DNA of 37,597 nucleotides from an uncultured Solobacterium sp. (lineage in GTDB: Bacteria; Bacillota_I; Bacilli_A; Erysipelotrichales; Erysipelotrichaceae), in the NCBI GenBank assembly GCA_900552125.1, contig URYK01000029.1, positions 1 through 37,597 on the forward strand. The letters run 5' to 3'. Of the stretch, positions 32,682 through 37,597 are shown in pieces. A program made the position numbers and the translations under genes. Position 1 is the first letter of the stretch. Each line of letters begins with the position of its first letter. Under the pieces are notes generated by a model, which did not search any database, was not told where the DNA came from, and worked only from the letters and a program-made list of their open reading frames with translations.

Positions 32682-34085
32682 TTATTCTTCATTATCCATT
32701 TCTATAGAATTCATATCATTGAATTTATCCATATCCATTAAACCCAACTGACAATCTACCATAATCGCATTTGTTAGAGAACCAGCGACATTTAACATCG
32801 TTCTCATCATATCAATAATTGGATCAATCGCAAGAATTGGTGTTATATAGGCAAAAGATGAACCTAAACCTACTCCAGATAGCCCTACTGATGCGGCCAT
32901 TGTACTCGTACCAGGAATTCCTGCAATTCCAATAGAACCAATCGTAATAACAATAACAGACATAAATATTAGACTTAAATCTATAGGAGTTCCTGATGTG
33001 TTAGCAACATATACAATCAATAAAGCTGGAAAAACCCCTGCACACCCCTGCATTCCTGCCGTGGTTCCAAAACTAGATACAAAACTAGCTGTCCCTTGTG
33101 ATACACCGAGCTTTTGCGTCAATGTATCAATTGTGGCAGGTAATACACCTAATGAACTTCTAGATGTAAATGCCAGCAACAATAAAGAAGAACTCTTTTT
33201 TAGATATGTTATAGGATTTACTTTAAAGAAAGAAATTGCTAGTAATTGTATAATGAATTGTACAATACAAGCTAAATATAAAACAACGATAAACTTACCA
33301 ACTTCCAATATACTGTGAAGCCCTCTCTGTGCAATTGTATTCGCCAACAAAGCTAATACAGCGTATGGCATTCCTTTAATAATTGTCATCGCAATACTGA
33401 TTATAATTTTATGCAGCGCATCAATCAGATCATAAAATACCTTTAATGTATCAGGATATTTTTTCTGCATACGTCGAGCAGCTATCCCAATAAAAGCAGA
33501 AAAGATTACAAGTCCAACTACATTACTATTAACCATAGCTTCTACAGGATTAGCAGGTATCAGATTACGTAAAGTTGTCACTACAGGAACGACTTCTTTC
33601 ATTTCTTGAGTTCCTAACGTATATGTCTGATCTCCTCCCAAATGGAACAAAATTCCTAAACTTAATCCCACGATAGAAGCAATCGCGACCATTCCCATAG
33701 TTGTCATGATACTTCTTTTAACCAAAAGTCGAACATTTTCTTTTTCATCCATATGAAGTATTACATGAATGATAGATACCATAACCAATGGTATAACCAG
33801 CATTCGAATAAAATCAATAAAACCATTACCAACTAATGAATACCATAAAGTAGTCTCATTGACAAAGGTAATACTAGTTGGATCAGCAGAGAAACCAGAT
33901 AAAGCCTGAATTCCTAATCCCAATAATAAACCAAGAAATGTAGACAATAAAACTTTCTTTGAGAAATTAAATTTCTTTTTAGGTAATTTATATACAAAAA
34001 AAGCCAGTATTACATACAGAATAATAAATAGAATCGTTTTCCAATCACTAATCATTAGAAACTGGCTTAAAAATACATTGTCCAT
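32682..34085 (-). CDS. tcyP: L-cystine:cation symporter, TcyP-like (DAACS family)
   Basis: Sodium- or proton-coupled uptake of cystine or dicarboxylic amino acids. The 467-residue protein has many membrane helices and the DAACS pattern: a serine-rich re-entrant motif (LLAFTSRSSLGVLPATI, about 308-324) and a following GCAGVFPALL helix, plus GIAGIPGTSTMAAS near the C-terminus. The N-terminal 60 residues and the FIDFIRMLVIPLVMVSII segment match the TcyP branch. It has its own promoter and terminator. Confidence 0.88.
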   Translation of the reverse strand: MDNVFLSQFLMISDWKTILFIILYVILAFFVYKLPKKKFNFSKKVLLSTFLGLLLGLGIQALSGFSADPTSITFVNETTLWYSLVGNGFIDFIRMLVIPLVMVSIIHVILHMDEKENVRLLVKRSIMTTMGMVAIASIVGLSLGILFHLGGDQTYTLGTQEMKEVVPVVTTLRNLIPANPVEAMVNSNVVGLVIFSAFIGIAARRMQKKYPDTLKVFYDLIDALHKIIISIAMTIIKGMPYAVLALLANTIAQRGLHSILEVGKFIVVLYLACIVQFIIQLLAISFFKVNPITYLKKSSSLLLLAFTSRSSLGVLPATIDTLTQKLGVSQGTASFVSSFGTTAGMQGCAGVFPALLIVYVANTSGTPIDLSLIFMSVIVITIGSIGIAGIPGTSTMAASVGLSGVGLGSSFAYITPILAIDPIIDMMRTMLNVAGSLTNAIMVDCQLGLMDMDKFNDMNSIEMDNEE

Positions 34086-34112
34086 AAAACTCCTCCTTAA
34101 AGATACCTGAAT

Positions 34113-34141
34113 ATCATATACAAATCACACGAAATTTTCAA
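34113..34141 (-). promoter_or_regulatory. Promoter of tcyP-like gene
   Basis: On the minus strand TTGAAA (34141-34136) and TATGAT (34118-34113) are exactly 17 bp apart; AAGGAGGAG follows before the start. Confidence 0.7.
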
Positions 34142-34181
34142 GTATTATGCATTTTACCCTATTTTTTATTTATTTTTCTAA

Positions 34182-34218
34182 TAAAAAAAGATTACCCATA
34201 GTTTTCTATGAATAATCT
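34182..34218 (-). terminator. Terminator of the ecfA1-ecfA2-ecfT-truA operon
   Basis: On the minus strand AGATTA and CATAG arms (34218-34206) pair with CTATG and TAATCT (34201-34189), followed by TTTTTTTAT. It lies just past the truA stop and marks the present end of what is usually a longer operon. Confidence 0.8.
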
Positions 34219-34224
34219 TCTCTT

Positions 34225-34971
34225 CTATAAATCCTCATTATAATAAACATGTACAAGATATAAACCTTCAGGCTGAGCTTTATAACGACATAGATGTTTA
34301 TTTTTTCCCTCTAACATTGCTTGTACATCTTCTATTTCTAAGCGATGTTTTCCAGTTTCTATTAATGTTTGTGATATCATACGCACCATATAGCGCAAAA
34401 ATCCATTTCCTTCAAATATAAAACGAACCGCATGTTCCTCTTTTACTACATCTAAACGAGTTATTGTTTTTATTCTTGATTTTCTTGGATCAATCTTACT
34501 GCTTGTAAAGCTAGTGAAATCATGTGTTCCTAAAAATATAGCAGCTGCTTTCTGCATACGTTCTATATCAAGTTCTTTGCGGTCTTTTCCCATATATTTC
34601 TGATAGAAAGGATTATCTACTTCTGTAGTAATAAGATAATCGTATCGTTTCCTAACCGCATGAAAACGAGCATGAAAGTCATCAGATACCATACATATTT
34701 CTTTAATACGGATATCTTTCGGCAATAAAGAATTTAAGGCACGTTTCCAATTCTCAGGTTTTATATCTTTTTCAGAATCAAAATGAAAAACCTGTCCTAG
34801 TGCGTGTACATGGGCATCTGTTCTACCACTAGCAGTAATACTAATAAACTTTCCCTCAATCTTCTCGATTGCGGATTCAATTTCTTGTTGGATTGAATGT
34901 GTGTTAATCTGTCTTTGCCAGCCGCTATAGCAGCTTCCATCATAACTGACTGTTACTTTATATCTACGCAT
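34225..34971 (-). CDS. truA: tRNA pseudouridine(38-40) synthase TruA
   Basis: Forms pseudouridine at positions 38-40 in the tRNA anticodon stem. The 248-residue protein has the catalytic aspartate D52 in SGRTDAHVHALGQV, the N-terminal YDGSCYSGWQRQ motif and FLRYMVRMI near the C-terminus. It overlaps ecfT by eight bases. In many Firmicutes rplM-rpsI follow directly; here a terminator follows instead. Confidence 0.97.
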   Translation of the reverse strand: MRRYKVTVSYDGSCYSGWQRQINTHSIQQEIESAIEKIEGKFISITASGRTDAHVHALGQVFHFDSEKDIKPENWKRALNSLLPKDIRIKEICMVSDDFHARFHAVRKRYDYLITTEVDNPFYQKYMGKDRKELDIERMQKAAAIFLGTHDFTSFTSSKIDPRKSRIKTITRLDVVKEEHAVRFIFEGNGFLRYMVRMISQTLIETGKHRLEIEDVQAMLEGKNKHLCRYKAQPEGLYLVHVYYNEDL

Positions 34972-35764
34972 AAACCATTAAGGCAATCATCCCAAATAAG
35001 ATAAGAACTGTACATACTAACAGCACATAATCAATACTCTGCATTTTTAACTGTTTATAACGTGTTCTTGTTCTATTAGGAATATATCCTCTTGCCTCCA
35101 TTGCATATGCTAAATCTTCTGCTCTTTGAAATGCGGATACAAATAATGGCACGATTAAAGACAAGATTGCCTTAACCTTTTCCATAAGACTTCCTTCATC
35201 CATATCTACACCACGAGATGCCTGAGCTTTCATAATTCTTTGTGTTTCTTCAATCAAAGTTGGAATAAACCGTAAAGCAATTGATATCATCATTGCGATT
35301 TCATGAGCAGGAACATGTATTACCTGAAATGGCTTTAATAAATCTTCAATTCCTAGAGTTAGCTCCAAAGGTTTTGTCGTAGCAGTTAAAATAGTTGTGA
35401 TCATAATCATTAAAGCTAATCTAATCACAATATATAATGTTTGAAAAATTGCTTCGCTATAGAAAGAGATTCCGAAAATTGTTAGAAATACTTCGCCCTC
35501 TTTAATTACTAATAAATTGATAATTAATAGAAAAACCAGCATAAACAACATTGGTTTCATTGCTCGCCAAAGAAAAGAAATTTTTAATTTAGCTAACAAA
35601 GCTGTCGCAACTACAACTGCACCAATAATCAAATAGCCAATATATCCAGCAGGAATAAAGATTGCGATCATCATCAGTAACATAGCCCCAATTTTTGCGC
35701 GAGGATCCATATGATGAATAACGGAGTTTAATGGAAGATACTTCCCAAGTGCTATATTATTCAT
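34964..35764 (-). CDS. ecfT: Energy-coupling factor transporter membrane protein EcfT
   Basis: Transmembrane coupling subunit of the shared ECF vitamin transporter. The 266-residue protein begins with GKYLPLNSVIHHMDPRAKI and has about five helices and the two cytosolic coupling motifs with A-R-G (MKAQASRGVD and AMEARGY) that contact the ATPases. It overlaps ecfA2 and truA by eight bases each. The substrate-specific S subunits are encoded elsewhere. Confidence 0.96.
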   Translation of the reverse strand: MNNIALGKYLPLNSVIHHMDPRAKIGAMLLMMIAIFIPAGYIGYLIIGAVVVATALLAKLKISFLWRAMKPMLFMLVFLLIINLLVIKEGEVFLTIFGISFYSEAIFQTLYIVIRLALMIMITTILTATTKPLELTLGIEDLLKPFQVIHVPAHEIAMMISIALRFIPTLIEETQRIMKAQASRGVDMDEGSLMEKVKAILSLIVPLFVSAFQRAEDLAYAMEARGYIPNRTRTRYKQLKMQSIDYVLLVCTVLILFGMIALMVYA

Positions 35765-36617
35765 GATTTTTCACCTCTTCTGCGACTGCCTTTGCTAGTG
35801 TATCCATATCTAATATTTTTTTATCAATTTTAAAACCATGCTGAATTAACTCTTCACGAAGTCGTATAATTGCAGGAGGATTGATATTTAATTCATTTAA
35901 AGTATCTACGGTTTCAAAGAAAGATCTAACATCACAGTGCTGTCTAATATGACCATCTTTAACAACTACAACTTCATCACAGTAATTTAAGACATGTTCC
36001 ATATCATGTGTAACAATTAATACTGTTTTTCCATAGACCTTATTCATTTCCACAAATAACTGCATCATATCACTAGCTCCTTTAGGATCTAGCCCTGCTG
36101 TAGGTTCATCTAACACTAAAACCTTAGGATCCATTGCTAAGATACCTGCAATAGCTACTCTTCTCTTTTGACCTCCTGATAGATCAAAAGGAGAACGAGT
36201 AAGATAACTTTCATCTAAGCCAACTATTTTAAGTACTTCTTTAGTTTTTTTACTTGCTTCTTCATCACTAGCTCCAAAATTCTTTGGCCCAAAACTAATG
36301 TCTTTTTCAATAGTTTCTTCAAATAGCTGATACTCAGGAAACTGAAATACCAAACCAACATTTTTACGTAGTTCTTTTAAATTTTTAGGTTTAGTTCCAG
36401 CAACAATCTTTTTATCAAGAATTTCCAGCTCTCCTTCTGTAGGAAGTAATAATGCATTTAAATGTTGTACTAAAGTTGATTTCCCACTTCCAGTTTCACC
36501 TATTATTGCGGTAACCTTGCCTTCTGTTATATCTAAATCTACATCTTTTAAGGCAGCATAGGAAAAAGGAGAATCTGCCTGATAAGTATGTGCTACTTTC
36601 TTAAATGTAATTGGCAT
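35757..36617 (-). CDS. ecfA2: Energy-coupling factor ATPase EcfA2
   Basis: Second ATPase of the ECF vitamin transporter. The 286-residue protein has Walker A GETGSGKST, the Q-loop FQFPEYQLFE, signature LSGGQKRRVAIAG and Walker B VLVLDEPTAGLDP. ATG 36617 (MPITFKKV) is preferred; a further in-frame ATG at 36650 would give an N-terminal extension without homology. It overlaps the end of ecfA1 by 25 bases. Confidence 0.95.
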   Translation of the reverse strand: MPITFKKVAHTYQADSPFSYAALKDVDLDITEGKVTAIIGETGSGKSTLVQHLNALLLPTEGELEILDKKIVAGTKPKNLKELRKNVGLVFQFPEYQLFEETIEKDISFGPKNFGASDEEASKKTKEVLKIVGLDESYLTRSPFDLSGGQKRRVAIAGILAMDPKVLVLDEPTAGLDPKGASDMMQLFVEMNKVYGKTVLIVTHDMEHVLNYCDEVVVVKDGHIRQHCDVRSFFETVDTLNELNINPPAIIRLREELIQHGFKIDKKILDMDTLAKAVAEEVKNHE

Positions 36618-37420
36618 ACTTCTTCCACCACCTTTTCCAATGTCGTACAATCTTTGATGTCTATACCATTTGTACGTAATGCTTTTGTGAATTTCAACGC
36701 AAAAGGTATATCTAAACGTAAACGTATTAGATCATCCTCTTTACGTAAAATATCATCTGGTTTTCCATCCATTACCACATGACCGCCATCCATAACAATC
36801 ACATGATCAGAATGACTAACTTCTTCTATATCATGTGTAATTGATATAATCGTGATTTTACTTTCTTTATGTATTTCCTGAATTAAAGCATTTATTTCTG
36901 CTTTTCCTTGCGGATCTAACATACTTGTTGATTCATCAAAAATCAATATTTCAGGAGACATTGCTAAAACACCAGCAATCGCAACACGCTGTTTCTGTCC
37001 ACCTGATAACTTTGTAGGCTCACTAAGTAAATAATCAGTCATTTTAACCTTTTCTGCAAATTTCTCAATAATACCTTGCATTTTAGAGGTTTCTACTTGA
37101 TGGTTTTCTAAACCAAATGCAATATCATCTGATACAGTAGCACCAATAAACTGATTATCTGGATTTTGAAAAACGATTCCGACTTTATCACGTATTTCAT
37201 ATAAAGACTCCATCGTTAATTCCACATCATCTACATAAATACTCCCCTGATCTTTCTCCAATAGCCCAATTAAAAGTTTTGCTATTGTAGACTTTCCGCT
37301 TCCATTGTGACCTATAATAGTGGTATAACTTCCTTCTTCAATTGAGAAAGAAACATTTTCCACTGCATTTATTTCTTTATCATAAGAGAACGTTAAATTC
37401 TCTACTTTTATTTTATCCAT
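36593..37420 (-). CDS. ecfA1: Energy-coupling factor ATPase EcfA1
   Basis: First ATPase of the ECF transporter. The 275-residue protein has Walker A GHNGSGKST, Q-loop FQNPDNQFIG, signature LSGGQKQRVAIAG and Walker B ILIFDESTSMLDP (EST in place of EPT, as in other EcfA1 proteins). GAGGTGAG supports the start. It is the first gene of the operon in view, with a promoter 30 bases upstream. Confidence 0.95.
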   Translation of the reverse strand: MDKIKVENLTFSYDKEINAVENVSFSIEEGSYTTIIGHNGSGKSTIAKLLIGLLEKDQGSIYVDDVELTMESLYEIRDKVGIVFQNPDNQFIGATVSDDIAFGLENHQVETSKMQGIIEKFAEKVKMTDYLLSEPTKLSGGQKQRVAIAGVLAMSPEILIFDESTSMLDPQGKAEINALIQEIHKESKITIISITHDIEEVSHSDHVIVMDGGHVVMDGKPDDILRKEDDLIRLRLDIPFALKFTKALRTNGIDIKDCTTLEKVVEEVCQLHLRK

Positions 37421-37448
37421 AGCCTCACCTCAATGTAATAGCGTGTTT

Positions 37449-37477
37449 ATTATACAACGAATCATCATTCAAAACAA
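37449..37477 (-). promoter_or_regulatory. Promoter of the ecfA1 operon
   Basis: On the minus strand TTGTTT (37477-37472) and TATAAT (37454-37449) are 17 bp apart. The 37478-37597 stretch upstream is AT-rich and gene-free. Confidence 0.6.
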
Positions 37478-37534
37478 CAAAACTTATCTTTAAATATGAA
37501 ACATCATTTCAATTTGAAATATTTATCTCTATTA

Positions 37535-37597
37535 ATAACAATTTAAAAAAAGGGGCTTTAACGAAATTAGCCTAAACAATAAAAAACAAAAAAAGGC
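37535..37597 (-). terminator. Possible terminator of the gene upstream of ecfA1
   Basis: On the minus strand GGCT (37583-37580) and AGCC near 37557 form a weak stem followed by CCTTTTTTTAAA. The upstream gene, often rplQ in related genomes, is outside the window. Confidence 0.35.

Noticed and set aside
1..37597. CRISPR arrays, tRNA or rRNA genes
   Set aside because: No regularly spaced direct repeats of CRISPR length, and no tRNA or rRNA signature was recognised on either strand.

Overview
The window looks like chromosome from a low-GC, Gram-positive gut Firmicute, probably of the Erysipelotrichia type. This is inferred from AT-rich DNA, strong AGGAGG-type ribosome binding sites, a Bce-type peptide-resistance module, ECF transporter genes next to truA, and transporter fusions. 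The organism assignment is an inference, not something a search confirmed.

Region 1-5.7 kb is the right-hand end of an integrative (conjugative) element; its left end is outside the window. It carries a divergent S-adenosylmethionine synthetase gene coupled to an AgrB-type peptide protease gene, two small sigma-factor-like genes, an unrecognised 120-residue protein, a solitary MazF/PemK toxin, a small excisionase-like protein and a tyrosine integrase. The integrase end abuts the 3' end of rpsI. Base composition is visibly lower in GC here, and several dyads or hairpins sit in front of its genes.

Region 5.7-9.2 kb holds rpsI and rplM with a structured leader, then a membrane diguanylate cyclase with two periplasmic-binding-type sensor domains. 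Region 9.5-18.5 kb runs on the plus strand: a FUSC-family membrane protein, an IS110/IS1111-type insertion sequence with a long structured right end that is a candidate bridge (seek) RNA, a class B sortase immediately after it, and a complete BceRSAB-type antimicrobial peptide sensing and export module with a strong inverted repeat before its transporter genes.

Region 18.5-23.4 kb is a minus-strand polyamine import operon: an XRE-cupin regulator, potA with an insertion in its regulatory domain, potB and a potC-potD fusion. A divergent M32 carboxypeptidase and a tocopherol-cyclase-like gene follow on the plus strand. Region 26-32.4 kb has a PHP phosphoesterase and a 2-aminoethylphosphonate operon: a frameshifted phnT ATPase, a permease-permease-binding protein fusion, phnW and phnX. 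Import, transamination to phosphonoacetaldehyde and hydrolysis to acetaldehyde plus phosphate would form one pathway, but the ATPase is broken as written.

Region 32.7-37.6 kb has a cystine symporter (TcyP type) and the operon ecfA1-ecfA2-ecfT-truA. In many Firmicutes truA is followed directly by rplM-rpsI. Here about 27.6 kb separates them, so the middle of the window appears to have been inserted into, or moved within, a formerly continuous ribosomal operon.
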